Origin: a virus
Length of the DNA stretch: 40,332 nucleotides
Direction: 5' to 3' (one strand)
Virus record (IMG/VR): IMGVR_UViG_3300044712_000378
Coordinates: 1 to 40,332 of that record
Shown: positions 13,458-22,781 of the stretch, one piece after another
Layout of the letters: each line of letters begins with the position of its first letter
How positions within the stretch are numbered: the stretch's first letter is position 1
Position numbers and translations under genes: made by a program
The notes under the pieces: model-generated
The model's input: the letters and a program-made list of their open reading frames with translations, nothing else
What the model was told of the DNA's origin: nothing
The model's database searches: none

Positions 13458-14971
13458 TAGAAATCCACCTCCACAATGTTTTTGCTAGGTTCCATGCCCG
13501 ACTTTGTTTTTTGCGATTCCATCCAATCCGCCTGAGTGTTCCCGCTCTTGCTTAGGAAAACCGCCTGTTCTTCCATGTAGTTCGCAAGCTTTTCTTGGGC
13601 GGATTTCTTTTCCAGCGCCCACTTACGCAACGCTTTAGGAGCAAGACCGGAAGGAAGGGCCGTATCGAGTGCCAACTTCAATTCGCCTTCGGAAAGAGCG
13701 CCGAAAGTCACGCTGCCGACAACATCCAATCCCAACTGGTTGCGAACTTGGTCGAGCTCGATAGACGCCGCCCGGAAACTCGGAAGCCTCTTTTCGATTA
13801 CGCCTGTCTTTGCCCCTTCGTCGATAAGTTTCACAACCTTGTCCAGCGTGCGAATGTTCGCCTTGATTTTAGAGATACCTTCCACGGCTTTGTTGGCGGA
13901 TTCTGCGGAAGCCTTACCAAGGGCCTTCGCCTGTTCCTTTGCCTGTTCCACCGGGGGAGCAAGCTTCCCTTCCGCTGTCAATTCTGCCACTTTCTTTCCG
14001 CCCGCAGTGGCTATATCAAGCTGCGATTTCGCTTGCGGTGTTTGTCCCAATTCATTGGCAAATCGTGCGCCCTTGCCCACAGGGGTTTGCACCACGCTAA
14101 CCCCTCCGGTGGACGGGTTAAAAACCGGAGTAAGATACGAGTACGTACCATCCTCGTTTTGGACAAGATCGGACGGTATTTTCTGGAATCCATCTCGCCC
14201 AACAGGTTCCGGAAACGCTGCTTTTGATTCTTCCGCCGAAAAACCGAAAGCCAACAGGATGCGCCGCGCCTTGTCCGGGCTTGTAGCCTTGGATGCTAGG
14301 TCAAACGCTTCCTGCCGGTCCAAATCCTTCTGCGCGGCGTCCATCCTTTTTTGCTCATCCGTCAGACGCCCTTCCTGGCGCTTCTGGAAGTCCTCTAGGC
14401 GACTTTGACCCATTGCCACTACATCCCTAGTCACAAGGTCGGAAAGTCCAGCGGAGGCCCTTGCTTGGTCCCCTAGACCCCCTGCCGCGTCAAACTCCCC
14501 GCCGCGTGCTCGAATGTCTTGGAGCGGGATAAAAGAGCCTTCGCCAGTCCCCACAGAAGGACCAGGCCGGTCGATCATCCCTTGCTGCACGTTTTCAAAC
14601 GGCGCGGCGACCACATCGGCAAGAGCTTTGGACTGTTCCGGCGTGCGGACTTCCCTGGGTTTGGGTATCTTTTCCTGCTTCCATCGCCAATCGTCGCGGA
14701 ATTGGTCAATTCGCTTTTGCACAACCGGACCTACCGTGATACCTGTACGGTCGGCAAGCTCTAAAACTCCAGCCTCAAACTGGTTGGGGTCGGTTTCGGC
14801 AGGTAGGGAACGCAAAAACTTGGCGTATTCGGTATCAAACGCCGCCCTTGTGTCGCCTTCCTGTGCTAACTTTTGAGCTTCGGCCTGTTGCTGGCGGGAT
14901 TGGAGTACACCCGTAACAAGCTGCCCCAATGCTCCCCCCATATTCCACCCTGCGCGTTGACTGATCGCCAT
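13457..14971 (-). CDS. Putative internal virion / ejection protein, helical
   Basis: A 504-residue protein that is almost entirely polar helix. The N-terminus (NMGGALGQLVTGVLQSRQQQ) is followed by coiled-coil stretches (RLTDEQKRMDAAQKDLDRQE) and a C-terminal region with RLPSFRAASIELDQVRNQLG, VVGSVTFGALSEGELKLALD, and AQEKLANYMEEQAVFLSKSG. That last region is a motif I have met in phage virion proteins near the ejection genes, here without an enzymatic part. It likely enters the virion and helps DNA delivery; this is inference from context. Confidence 0.58.
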   Translation of the reverse strand: MAISQRAGWNMGGALGQLVTGVLQSRQQQAEAQKLAQEGDTRAAFDTEYAKFLRSLPAETDPNQFEAGVLELADRTGITVGPVVQKRIDQFRDDWRWKQEKIPKPREVRTPEQSKALADVVAAPFENVQQGMIDRPGPSVGTGEGSFIPLQDIRARGGEFDAAGGLGDQARASAGLSDLVTRDVVAMGQSRLEDFQKRQEGRLTDEQKRMDAAQKDLDRQEAFDLASKATSPDKARRILLAFGFSAEESKAAFPEPVGRDGFQKIPSDLVQNEDGTYSYLTPVFNPSTGGVSVVQTPVGKGARFANELGQTPQAKSQLDIATAGGKKVAELTAEGKLAPPVEQAKEQAKALGKASAESANKAVEGISKIKANIRTLDKVVKLIDEGAKTGVIEKRLPSFRAASIELDQVRNQLGLDVVGSVTFGALSEGELKLALDTALPSGLAPKALRKWALEKKSAQEKLANYMEEQAVFLSKSGNTQADWMESQKTKSGMEPSKNIVEVDF

Positions 14972-14980
14972 GTTGTCTCC

Positions 14981-15418
14981 TTACAGGTTTCCGAAGAAAC
15001 CAGAGAATTGCGCCGCTTCCGGGCTTGGGGTTGAGCCTATGGATTCTCTCTGACGCTTCGTTTCCTCGGCCAAGGATTGAAGCGCCGAAAGAAAACCGCC
15101 TGACGTGTCGGCAAGCGAAAGGAAGCCTTGATTCGTCTTCCTTGCTGCAAGAGCCTGGGCCGCCGCATCACTTTTACCAGCCCCGGTTAATGTCTTGACA
15201 TATCGTTCCCGGACTTTTTGCATAAGCGGATTATCGGGAGTCATCGCAAGGTTTAAAGCGTTTTGAGCGAATATGGGATCAATCGCAGAAGGGGGATTGA
15301 CATTACCACGGATGTCAGCCAAATTCTGCCCGGCTTGCGCCATCTGAGGCCCACCCATCGCAAAATTGCCCCAATCTTTGCCGGACCACTTGAAAGGACT
15401 ACCGCCGAAAAGTGACAT
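14981..15418 (-). CDS. Small virion-associated protein (hypothetical)
   Basis: A 145-residue protein opening MSLFGGSPFKWSGKDWGNFA and ending AAQFSGFFGNL, with helices in between (YVKTLTGAGKSDAAAQALAA). Proteins that start with a glycine/phenylalanine-rich SxFGGSP motif are common among tail and ejection genes. It stands 10 bases before the next late gene. Role unknown; probably in the virion. Confidence 0.6.
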   Translation of the reverse strand: MSLFGGSPFKWSGKDWGNFAMGGPQMAQAGQNLADIRGNVNPPSAIDPIFAQNALNLAMTPDNPLMQKVRERYVKTLTGAGKSDAAAQALAARKTNQGFLSLADTSGGFLSALQSLAEETKRQRESIGSTPSPEAAQFSGFFGNL

Positions 15419-15427
15419 TCCGTCCTC

Positions 15428-16015
15428 CTAGTAGAGTACGCGGGTTCCGGTGGAGATATTCCCCCCGGAAGGCGTGGGGCCGTAGTTTGTGTTGGGGTCG
15501 GATGCAGGAGTGAGTTTAGCGGCAGATCCGCCTGAATCGTATTGTGAAAGCGACGATCCAAGCCCTTGCAACCCGGCTCCGTATCCAGCAAGAGGGTTAG
15601 CCAGCGGGTTGAAGCGAGGCATGTTTTTTGACCTTTCCCGAATGTCCATCGCGGCAAGGTTCTTCGCCCCGAGAATATCCGCCCCGGTTTCTGCGTCCAG
15701 GAATCCAAGGGTTTCGGAAGCACCCGAACCCATGCTCGTCCGGCTCCCTCCGCTGGACCTTGCAAAATCGCTTGCCAGCATGTCGGAAACGGCTTGGGTC
15801 TGCCCCGGAGAAGCGGCAAGGCCCCTAAGAAAGCCATCCGGGGACCACCCCGTTAGAAACGACTGCTCCAGCGGGTCGATGGTTTCTTTCAGTTGCCGCC
15901 CGAAAAGCTGCAATTCCTTTTTCTTGGCGGCTGCACGCTGTGTGTTTTTGTTGTCTCCGTAGGCGGAAACACCGGCCCCAGCCAGAGAAAGTATTGCTCC
16001 AATCGGTGCCGCCAT
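15428..16015 (-). CDS. Virion-associated protein with hydrophobic N-terminus
   Basis: A 195-residue protein starting MAAPIGAILSLAGAGVSAYG, a short hydrophobic segment, then a helical region (AAAKKKELQLFGRQLKETID). The rest is Gly/Ser-rich (RSSGGSRTSMGSGASE) and ends TGTRVLY. This design matches small proteins found beside ejection proteins in podovirus-type operons. No enzyme motif is visible. Confidence 0.6.
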   Translation of the reverse strand: MAAPIGAILSLAGAGVSAYGDNKNTQRAAAKKKELQLFGRQLKETIDPLEQSFLTGWSPDGFLRGLAASPGQTQAVSDMLASDFARSSGGSRTSMGSGASETLGFLDAETGADILGAKNLAAMDIRERSKNMPRFNPLANPLAGYGAGLQGLGSSLSQYDSGGSAAKLTPASDPNTNYGPTPSGGNISTGTRVLY

Positions 16016-16222
16016 TTATGTTCTCCTTCCGCCCTGATCCGCCGTAATGGAGGAAAGGGCGCGCAAAATCTCGTTGATTGCCGCTACGGCTTGGGGCAAG
16101 GTCGCATCCGGTTCGAGCCTGTTTTTGAGCGCTACCGCCCGGAGTTCGTCGAGCTTGTGGTACAAGTTCCTCGTCTGAGTCACGGCATCGTCTTGCGTAG
16201 AGGGAGGGAGAAACGGCCTCAT
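16016..16222 (-). CDS. Small helical hypothetical protein
   Basis: A 68-residue protein (MRPFLPPSTQDDAVTQTRNL, then LPQAVAAINEILRALSS) in two helices. It overlaps the tail hub gene by four bases and ends one base before the next start. The tight spacing supports it as a real late gene. Function unknown. Confidence 0.6.
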   Translation of the reverse strand: MRPFLPPSTQDDAVTQTRNLYHKLDELRAVALKNRLEPDATLPQAVAAINEILRALSSITADQGGRRT

Positions 16223-18051
16223 CTGGCCCTCATGCTACGAATCGACGTGTTCGCCTTGGTGCCGGAACCGCTCAATTTCAACTGGTAGAATCTGCCTCTT
16301 TCGACGGGCAGGGGAACATCTTCGGACCCGGACACGGCTAGGCTCCGCACTAGATCATCTTCCACGTATACTTTGAGCACCATGGCCCCGTCGCAGTCGA
16401 TGGATGCGAAACCGGGGATCGGCTGTGAGCGGTAATCTCCCTGTGTTGGGTAAGCAAGCGACCAAGTAACGGCGGCAACCCCGCTGCCCACTTCCAGAAG
16501 CGCCGAAGAAACCTTTGCTACCAGTGCCCTGCGTGTGTCGGAGTAGAAGAACCCCACAGGCTGAGCCGTAAACGTCCTATTGAACCACTCGTCCTGCTCC
16601 CAATCGTAGGCAAGGACTGTTCCGTCCGTGGCACATAGGTAGAAAATGCCTTGAGAAGCCCCACCAACCGCACTACCTGGAGTCGTGAGGGCATACACCC
16701 AAGGGGTATTATTCCCCGCCGTCAGGTTCCTGCGTGTAGATCCGCTGATAAGGTACAAGCCATCGTCGAAGAGTGCGAAGGTGCCAACGTCAGTCCTGAC
16801 AATGGAATCCTTGGAAACCGGACCTTCGGATATGCCTGTCTCTCTCAGTTCAAAGAAGGGTGCCGCCCCAATCACGTACTTAACCGCTGTAGGTGTGTAG
16901 ACCTCTAGAAGTTCATCCCGGCTCACCATCTTCAAAACCGTGTCGCCAGCGTCGAGGGAGAAGGCTTCTCGGAAATAACAGGGTTTTTCCGGCTCAGAAG
17001 CTCGGATGATGTTCCCAGATGCTACAAATAGGCAGTTCTTGTGCCATGCAACGGCCTGGGCGGAATCCATAGAGTACAAAGTTGTTTCCGGCACAAAGTC
17101 TTTATCATAGGGTCCAGGGTAAAGGGGCAGAAGAGGGCCGGGAGAGTCAAAGGTATCTCCGGTATCGTGCATATACGGGAAGAACACCGCATCGCGGGAA
17201 GTCTCTGCCACCGCCCACACCGTTCCAAAGGCGCTTTTCTTCCACAGCGCACGGTAGTACCCCGTGGAGTCTTCCAACCGAAACATCATGTAGTGAGTCA
17301 CCCCGGCAGGAGGGGAAGCAGGGGCAAGGAAGTAGGGGCGTATCCACCCATCGTAAAGATCGGTGTCAACGTCTGCTTCGTCGGCGTCCAAATGCCCCGT
17401 GCCGCCGCTCCAAGTCAGAGTGTCCGTATTCTGCCATGTGGTTGCCGTGCTTCTCTCACTTTTAGAGATGAACCAATAAGCCCCGGCACCTGTAGAGCCT
17501 CGCTTTTTAGCCGTGGCGTTGCTCTTAGCCGTATTGGTTATCGTCACCCCATCGGCAGGAGCGGTTCCCGTATCAACCGTGATCGTGAGCCGTACAGCAT
17601 CCTGCTTAACCGTAAGGGTATCGCTGAGTCCATAGACGAAATGTCCGTCCTTCGTCCATGCCATCGCGTAGATACCGGAGGTGCCCCATAACAGGCCGTC
17701 TTTGGCTAGGGTAGATTCCCACCCACCGAAGACAGGTTTTTCAGCGACCTCACCCGGCAAGGCGTCGAAGGTGGACAACCCGATAGGGTCGTACATTTGC
17801 AGCTTCCCGCCGTCCTTGTCGCAAAAGGCGTAATACTCCTGCTCCGCCTCAATGCTGTAAACGCGAGTGAAATCATCGGCCCCAAGTCTAGCCCCCATCC
17901 ACTCGTCTAAAGACGAACCAGCGGGCGTGTAGGAGGCGTCAGACCCTCTCGGACGGGTCACGCCACCCGCAACGGTCACTTGGGAAAATTCCGGGTACTG
18001 GAACTGCCCGAGAAGTCTTTCTTCGACTTCGGTATTGAGGCCGCGAGGCAT
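16219..18051 (-). CDS. Tail hub / packaged-DNA stabilisation-type protein
   Basis: A 610-residue, beta-rich protein opening MPRGLNTEVEERLLGQFQYP. Repeated blade-like motifs occur through its length: DGLLWGTSGIYAMAW, GHFVYGLSD, HKNCLFVASGNIIRASEP, GTFALFDDGLYLISGSTR and GIFYLCATDGTVLAYDWE. These resemble the propeller-like part of P22 gp10 and T7 gp12 tail hub proteins, and it follows the gp4-like adaptor by one small gene. It would form the tail tube below the portal. The exact family is inferred from fold and order. Confidence 0.68.
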   Translation of the reverse strand: MPRGLNTEVEERLLGQFQYPEFSQVTVAGGVTRPRGSDASYTPAGSSLDEWMGARLGADDFTRVYSIEAEQEYYAFCDKDGGKLQMYDPIGLSTFDALPGEVAEKPVFGGWESTLAKDGLLWGTSGIYAMAWTKDGHFVYGLSDTLTVKQDAVRLTITVDTGTAPADGVTITNTAKSNATAKKRGSTGAGAYWFISKSERSTATTWQNTDTLTWSGGTGHLDADEADVDTDLYDGWIRPYFLAPASPPAGVTHYMMFRLEDSTGYYRALWKKSAFGTVWAVAETSRDAVFFPYMHDTGDTFDSPGPLLPLYPGPYDKDFVPETTLYSMDSAQAVAWHKNCLFVASGNIIRASEPEKPCYFREAFSLDAGDTVLKMVSRDELLEVYTPTAVKYVIGAAPFFELRETGISEGPVSKDSIVRTDVGTFALFDDGLYLISGSTRRNLTAGNNTPWVYALTTPGSAVGGASQGIFYLCATDGTVLAYDWEQDEWFNRTFTAQPVGFFYSDTRRALVAKVSSALLEVGSGVAAVTWSLAYPTQGDYRSQPIPGFASIDCDGAMVLKVYVEDDLVRSLAVSGSEDVPLPVERGRFYQLKLSGSGTKANTSIRSMRAR

Positions 18052-18401
18052 TATGTCTCCCCCCTAGATGCTCGTCCTAAAAACCCCCGCTCCATTTCGG
18101 CCTTGACCTTTTGCGCTTGCAGAAATTGCAAATAAGCCTGTAGTTCCTCGGGTATAAGCAGCCCTTCCATGGCGGGGTATTCTTGATGCCCCATTCTTTC
18201 GTCGATGGGGTCTTCTGCCACACGATCCCCACCAGCTACGCCGGTCAAAAACCCTTGCGGTAGCAAGCGCGGATGCCACGGAAGTACGGTTTCTCCCCCG
18301 GCACTCCAAAAGTTTCCGTTATCCCCCATAAACGGAGGCTGGTTCGGGTCTTTTGTAGTCCCATTGGTAACAGGAAACGGGTAGGGGTTTTGTCTACGCA
18401 T
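18051..18401 (-). CDS. Small late protein of unknown function
   Basis: A 116-residue protein rich in Pro, Gly and Asn at its start (MRRQNPYPFPVTNGTTKDPN, then QPPFMGDNGNFWSAGGE) and helical at the end (LLIPEELQAYLQFLQAQKVK). It overlaps the starts and stops of genes on both sides by one base. Position between adaptor and hub suggests a minor tail component. Confidence 0.58.
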   Translation of the reverse strand: MRRQNPYPFPVTNGTTKDPNQPPFMGDNGNFWSAGGETVLPWHPRLLPQGFLTGVAGGDRVAEDPIDERMGHQEYPAMEGLLIPEELQAYLQFLQAQKVKAEMERGFLGRASRGET

Positions 18402-19168
18402 TACTGCACCACCATTCCCATCTCAGTCCCTATAGTAGCGGGTCGTTTGTCGCCCAAAAGCTGCCGCTTCATAATCTCCCATTGCCCAAGCAAGACCTGG
18501 GCGCGGGTCACTTCCTCCGCCACGTTGGAAAGGTTGAAACAGCGCCATGTGGCGTAGATGACAAGGGCATCGACATACCTAGAAGGGCAACTATCCGTGC
18601 TTTCTAAGTCTCTTGGGAAGTAGGAATACTCGATTCGCATGTTGTTTGCCGCCGTCAAAGCGGAATTACACACCCCGTCGTAGTCGTGAAAATGTTTATA
18701 CGTTGTAGAGTCAAGGGCTACGTTGTGCGTGTCGCCCTGAATCTGGAACCCTTCCGCCTCGGTGATGGATACCGCTGAAACGAACGTCAAGGCTGTTCCT
18801 GCCGACGCAACCGGAGGGCTTACCCTTATGCCGTCCGGCATGGCAACGTAGCCACACGGGACGCTGGCAAGCTCGGAAAGGGCATAGCCGACACCATCCC
18901 GAAGTATCTGTTTCAACTTGCTCCCATTGTACGCAACGGAAAGTATTCTTTTGGGTTCTGCAAAGGTCTGAAAATAAGCCTTGCCAGCCGTGGGCACCTG
19001 ATAATCGACGAGGGTGAAGGCTCCCTTGTCAGCAAGCTGCCGAACCCCTTCGTTGATGAACTTCACCACCTGATCGGAAGTCCATCTACGTTGATTCGGG
19101 TCAGAGATGTCAACCAGAACCCGCGATACCATATCCGAAACGGAAAGACCCCTTGCCGGTGCCGTCAT
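18401..19168 (-). CDS. Head-tail adaptor, P22 gp4 / T7 gp11-like
   Basis: A 255-residue protein. The opening (SVSDMVSRVLVDISDPNQRR and WTSDQVVKFINEGVRQL) is the helical start common to phage adaptors that sit under the portal. A beta region follows (FAEPKRILSVAYNGSKL, MRIEYSYFPRDL) and the C-terminus returns to helix (VDALVIYATWRCFNLSN, RAQVLLGQWEIMKRQLL). This pattern, with its position before the hub protein, makes the role as tail adaptor fairly secure. Confidence 0.75.
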   Translation of the reverse strand: MTAPARGLSVSDMVSRVLVDISDPNQRRWTSDQVVKFINEGVRQLADKGAFTLVDYQVPTAGKAYFQTFAEPKRILSVAYNGSKLKQILRDGVGYALSELASVPCGYVAMPDGIRVSPPVASAGTALTFVSAVSITEAEGFQIQGDTHNVALDSTTYKHFHDYDGVCNSALTAANNMRIEYSYFPRDLESTDSCPSRYVDALVIYATWRCFNLSNVAEEVTRAQVLLGQWEIMKRQLLGDKRPATIGTEMGMVVQ

Positions 19169-19178
19169 GTTTTACTCC

Positions 19179-20519
19179 TCACACTCTAGGGTCATAGTAC
19201 CCGTCACAGGTCAAAGCCATTGTCGAAGGGGTTCCATTGTCATGGCCCCACTTGATAGCCGAACTCGTATCCGTCCACACCAGCATGTGCCCAGCGCCTA
19301 CAGTCGCCCCGGCACTCAGCCTGACGCCAAGCCGTTTCGCGTCGGTGTAGATTTCACCCACGAAAATATCGGAATCACCCGAAGCGTCGGAACCCGTAAT
19401 TCCCACTTGTGCCTGACACATGATCCCGGTAGGCGTGCGAAGCGTTACCGAAGTTGACCACGCATCCACGGACGCAGAAGCAGAAACCTGTGTCTTCCAC
19501 ATCGTCCAGCCGTCTGGGAATTCCACAAACGCCTGTATTTTGTCCGTGGTGTCGATATAGTACACCGACCGGATGCGGCGGAAATACACGTAGGTTGCGG
19601 GGATGTTCGCGGCGGTTAAGGACGTGTCGAACATCGCATCGCAAGTGCCGTCGGCCTTGGCGATAACAAAGACGTGATACCAACCAGCGGAAAGTGCAGC
19701 TCCAACCCTTCCCCCTGCATTTGTCCCAGCCGACCATGCCGCATCAATCTGCTTGGTCATCCCGACGAAGGTCATCACGGCAACGCCTGTCGAGTCCGTC
19801 ACCTTGCCCGCCGTCATAACGAGGTCGTAGGCGTCGGCCCCGTTGGAGCACGTCGGCCATGCGTCCTTAAAACGCATAGGGATGATGCCGCCTGAACTTG
19901 CTCCGGCGTGGGCGTGGTTTGCGGTTGTCCATTCGGTAGCCGCGATAACAGGAGCGGTGATTGTGGGAGTCGCGATAGTAGCCGTGTTGATCGTCGGGCT
20001 TGTCAAAGTCTTGTTCGTTAGGGTTTGGCTGTTGGTCGTGCCTACAACGGCCCCTGTCGCCCCGTGCGTAGCAGTTACGGAGGCATGGGTAGCGATGTCA
20101 GCCGCAAGCGTTGTAGCGCCCACAATCGCGCCGGTAGAACCGTGGGCTGAAGTGAGGGCCTCATGTGCCGTAAGGTCATCTATATCTACCGCCACGCTCC
20201 CGGTGATCGCCACCCCTACCGTTACGGGAAGACTGTCAACAACAACCACGCCGGCAGGATAACTGGCATCGTACACAGTGAGACGGGCACCGTAAGAACC
20301 TTGCTTGAAAATAAACCCCGTCAAATCCAGGTGGACTACGCCAGAAGCCCCATCGGTTGCCCAATCGAAGACGCTGGCGTAATCAACGGAGTCGATAGAA
20401 ACCTTCGCCATTGTAAAAATCATCCGGGTTGCCCCGGAAAGGTCATAAAGCGCCGCGTCCTCTGCACTTCTGACGGTAATATCTAAGAGCGCGGTGTTAC
20501 CTACATAAATCTCGCTCAT
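19179..20519 (-). CDS. Tail fibre protein with repetitive shaft
   Basis: A 446-residue protein. Residues 1-105 resemble a baseplate/fibre anchoring domain (YVGNTALLDITVRSAEDAA). A shaft follows with two copies of an A-H-x-x-x-T-x-x-H-G-[SA]-T-G-A-x-V-G motif, then NSQTLTNKTLTSPTI, a classic fibre trimerisation repeat. The C-terminal 240 residues are beta-rich (WYHVFVIAKADGTCDAMF and MLVWTDTSSAIKWGHDNG) and presumably contact the host. It overlaps the upstream gene by four bases. Confidence 0.75.
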   Translation of the reverse strand: MSEIYVGNTALLDITVRSAEDAALYDLSGATRMIFTMAKVSIDSVDYASVFDWATDGASGVVHLDLTGFIFKQGSYGARLTVYDASYPAGVVVVDSLPVTVGVAITGSVAVDIDDLTAHEALTSAHGSTGAIVGATTLAADIATHASVTATHGATGAVVGTTNSQTLTNKTLTSPTINTATIATPTITAPVIAATEWTTANHAHAGASSGGIIPMRFKDAWPTCSNGADAYDLVMTAGKVTDSTGVAVMTFVGMTKQIDAAWSAGTNAGGRVGAALSAGWYHVFVIAKADGTCDAMFDTSLTAANIPATYVYFRRIRSVYYIDTTDKIQAFVEFPDGWTMWKTQVSASASVDAWSTSVTLRTPTGIMCQAQVGITGSDASGDSDIFVGEIYTDAKRLGVRLSAGATVGAGHMLVWTDTSSAIKWGHDNGTPSTMALTCDGYYDPRV

Positions 20520-20890
20520 TCAACACCTCGCTTGTCGAGTGTGACCTTGAATCCTTGCCCTTGCCCAACCTCATGCGCCAGGTCAAGGCTGTTGGCTACG
20601 GCAACGTTTTGGTTCTTCTCCGGGCTACCCTGAGCGGTAGCCATAGGCACAAAAGCAACCGCCTTGTCAACTGTCTTCGATGATACCATGAAAGCGGGAG
20701 CGGTTGAAACTACAGTCGGGTTACTTTCCACCCCGAACCCAACAGGAAGCACGCCGTTTGTCTCCGCCGAAAGAAAAACCCGCGAATCCGCCCAACTGTC
20801 GAAGACAAAATCGGCTCCGTATTGCTGAAAAGCCAAGTCCGGCATGGATTCAGACGGAAAAGTCCCGTTAGGGAACGCGGTGTCAAACAT
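20516..20890 (-). CDS. Small virion protein between fibre genes
   Basis: I start at ATG 20890, inside the end of the upstream gene. The 124-residue product opens MFDTAFPNGTFPSESMPDL and is beta-rich (FVFDSWADSRVFLSAETN). It lies between two fibre-type genes with 4-8 base overlaps. Function unknown; likely a fibre or baseplate accessory. Confidence 0.58.
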   Translation of the reverse strand: MFDTAFPNGTFPSESMPDLAFQQYGADFVFDSWADSRVFLSAETNGVLPVGFGVESNPTVVSTAPAFMVSSKTVDKAVAFVPMATAQGSPEKNQNVAVANSLDLAHEVGQGQGFKVTLDKRGVE

Positions 20891-22781
20891 CGCTAACGTC
20901 AATCACGGTTTCTCCCGTGCTATTCCCATTTGCATCCGTAGGCAGGCTGATTCTTATTTTGTCTGTGCCGGGAACCGTGAAAGTCCTAGTCCCGGCCAAC
21001 TTGCTGCCACCGGCCCTTTTCCCCGCCGCAAGAGCGAAAAAAGCTCGGAGAATGCCTTTCACCGTCCACTCGGTAGTCCCGTTGGATTCCGCTACCGTGT
21101 CTAAAAGAGCGGAAGCGTTATCGTTTGCGGTAGGAACGTCTGCTACAGTCGCCGCCCCATACGCCGCGAGAGCCTCTTCGCATTCGGTCTGCACTTCGGC
21201 TGCCGTGGCTACCGGGACCACTTCCACCGCTCCCCCGCCGTAGGAGTAGACCAACCCGTGCATCCCCGTGGAATCACCCTTGCTGTCAAACAGCCAGTCG
21301 CCATCGGCTTCCGCGCCGTCGTCCCTGGGATCAATTTGGGGGATGGGGATGGTGTAGGAAAAAGCCCTACCATTCATGGTGTTGAACCCGGCGATGGTGA
21401 AGCTCAGCCCTTCCGGGATAAGCTGCCCAGCTACTACCTTGAAACTGAGCATCAAAGCGCTACGAATCGGTACTCGGCCTTCGTTCGCTCCGCCAGCGTC
21501 CCACGAGGCCCATTCTCCATCCGGGTCAATGGTGAGGTTGCTCCCGTTGCCGAAATTCGCCAATTTGAACGCATGGCCCGTTTCGCTGTCAGTTGCCAGA
21601 GGTTGCCACGCCCGCAGGATTACAGAGCCGTAATTGGCCGGGATGTTCGATCCGTCCGCCCCGTTTAGCGTGATCGTGGTGTAGGTTACATCCCACCGTT
21701 CGCACCCCAAAACGCCCCGGTTGACATTGGCCCGTGCGGCTCTAGCAGCAAGGGCCGCGTCGGCGGCGATTGACGATGTATCAACCCCCGTCCAAGGCCC
21801 ATCCCCGCCATGTTCGATCAAGTCGGCAACGATTTGGTTTGCAGTAGTCCCTGTCGTCACGTCGAAAGCCGTGAGGGAGGCAGTGCATGCAGTCTGCACG
21901 GCGGCGGCATCCGGCAATGTCTCCACGATGGTTTCTATGTTATCCACTTCCTCGTCTACGTCCACAAGGAGGCTCAGAAGCTGCGCCAAGGCCGTTGAGG
22001 TTTCCGTATCCACCGCAGAGAACTCAAGCTGCACCATGTCCAAATCTAGGACGTGGGCTGGGTTTCCGGTAGCGGAACCTGCATGTACATAACGAAGCTT
22101 TCCTTCTCCAGTTGCTGAAATGTTGCGCGGGTACAATCCGCATCGGTAGCCGTAATCAGTCGTGCGAGGATACATTTTATAAGCCGGAATGGTTTCCCAG
22201 GTGTCAACTCCCGCCGTGTAATCCCATCGGTATACGTCGATGTAATGAGGGGCGTTTCCGGTATACCGTCCAGGGGCGTAGACCGCTACTGGCTTGTTTG
22301 TGGTGTCTCCTGTTGCAAAAACTACCGTAACATCTAGGAATGTTCCGGCGTTGACTTCTCCGGTAGCAAAGTAGGCACCATCTTCCGCAGCCATGTCGGT
22401 GTAAGCCCCGCCGTCGTTGTCGCCCGTAGTGCGAGTTGCAGCGGTGGGGTAGTAGAACACAGGGGAAGCGATGGAAGCCGAAACCGTGTCAACTGAATTG
22501 GCCCTGAGTTCAAACTCTCCCGCCGTGCCCTGCACAACCCCGCCTACGGTGCCGTACAGATACCAAGACACATGCCCTGCCGCGAGTCCCGTGGTGTCAA
22601 GCGCCGTGCCGAAATATCCGGTTTGGGTGTTCTGCTTGGAAGGCTCGGTAGCAGTAGTCCAGTTCGCACCCCCGTCAACGGTGTACTTCAACGCAGGGTC
22701 GGTAGGGTCAACCGCGGCTCCCGTCGTCGGCTCGTGGAACATGCGGGCAAGGAGTACGGTTTCTCCGATGGTTACGTTCAT
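20883..22781 (-). CDS. Large fibre/baseplate-like structural protein
   Basis: A 632-residue protein, beta-rich. Residues 1-95 (MNVTIGETVLLARMFHEP, VDGGANWTTATEPSK) look like an attachment domain. Around 265-355 is a helical linker (ALAQLLSLLVDVDEEVDNIE, then AAVQTACTASLTAFD), and a second AEVQTECEEALAAYG stretch appears later. The rest is beta (TLNGADGSNIPANYGSVILR). The two helical linkers with a VQTxCxxxLxAY/F pattern look like internal duplication. Its position among fibre genes suggests a role in host contact or in the fibre base. Confidence 0.6.
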   Translation of the reverse strand: MNVTIGETVLLARMFHEPTTGAAVDPTDPALKYTVDGGANWTTATEPSKQNTQTGYFGTALDTTGLAAGHVSWYLYGTVGGVVQGTAGEFELRANSVDTVSASIASPVFYYPTAATRTTGDNDGGAYTDMAAEDGAYFATGEVNAGTFLDVTVVFATGDTTNKPVAVYAPGRYTGNAPHYIDVYRWDYTAGVDTWETIPAYKMYPRTTDYGYRCGLYPRNISATGEGKLRYVHAGSATGNPAHVLDLDMVQLEFSAVDTETSTALAQLLSLLVDVDEEVDNIETIVETLPDAAAVQTACTASLTAFDVTTGTTANQIVADLIEHGGDGPWTGVDTSSIAADAALAARAARANVNRGVLGCERWDVTYTTITLNGADGSNIPANYGSVILRAWQPLATDSETGHAFKLANFGNGSNLTIDPDGEWASWDAGGANEGRVPIRSALMLSFKVVAGQLIPEGLSFTIAGFNTMNGRAFSYTIPIPQIDPRDDGAEADGDWLFDSKGDSTGMHGLVYSYGGGAVEVVPVATAAEVQTECEEALAAYGAATVADVPTANDNASALLDTVAESNGTTEWTVKGILRAFFALAAGKRAGGSKLAGTRTFTVPGTDKIRISLPTDANGNSTGETVIDVSDV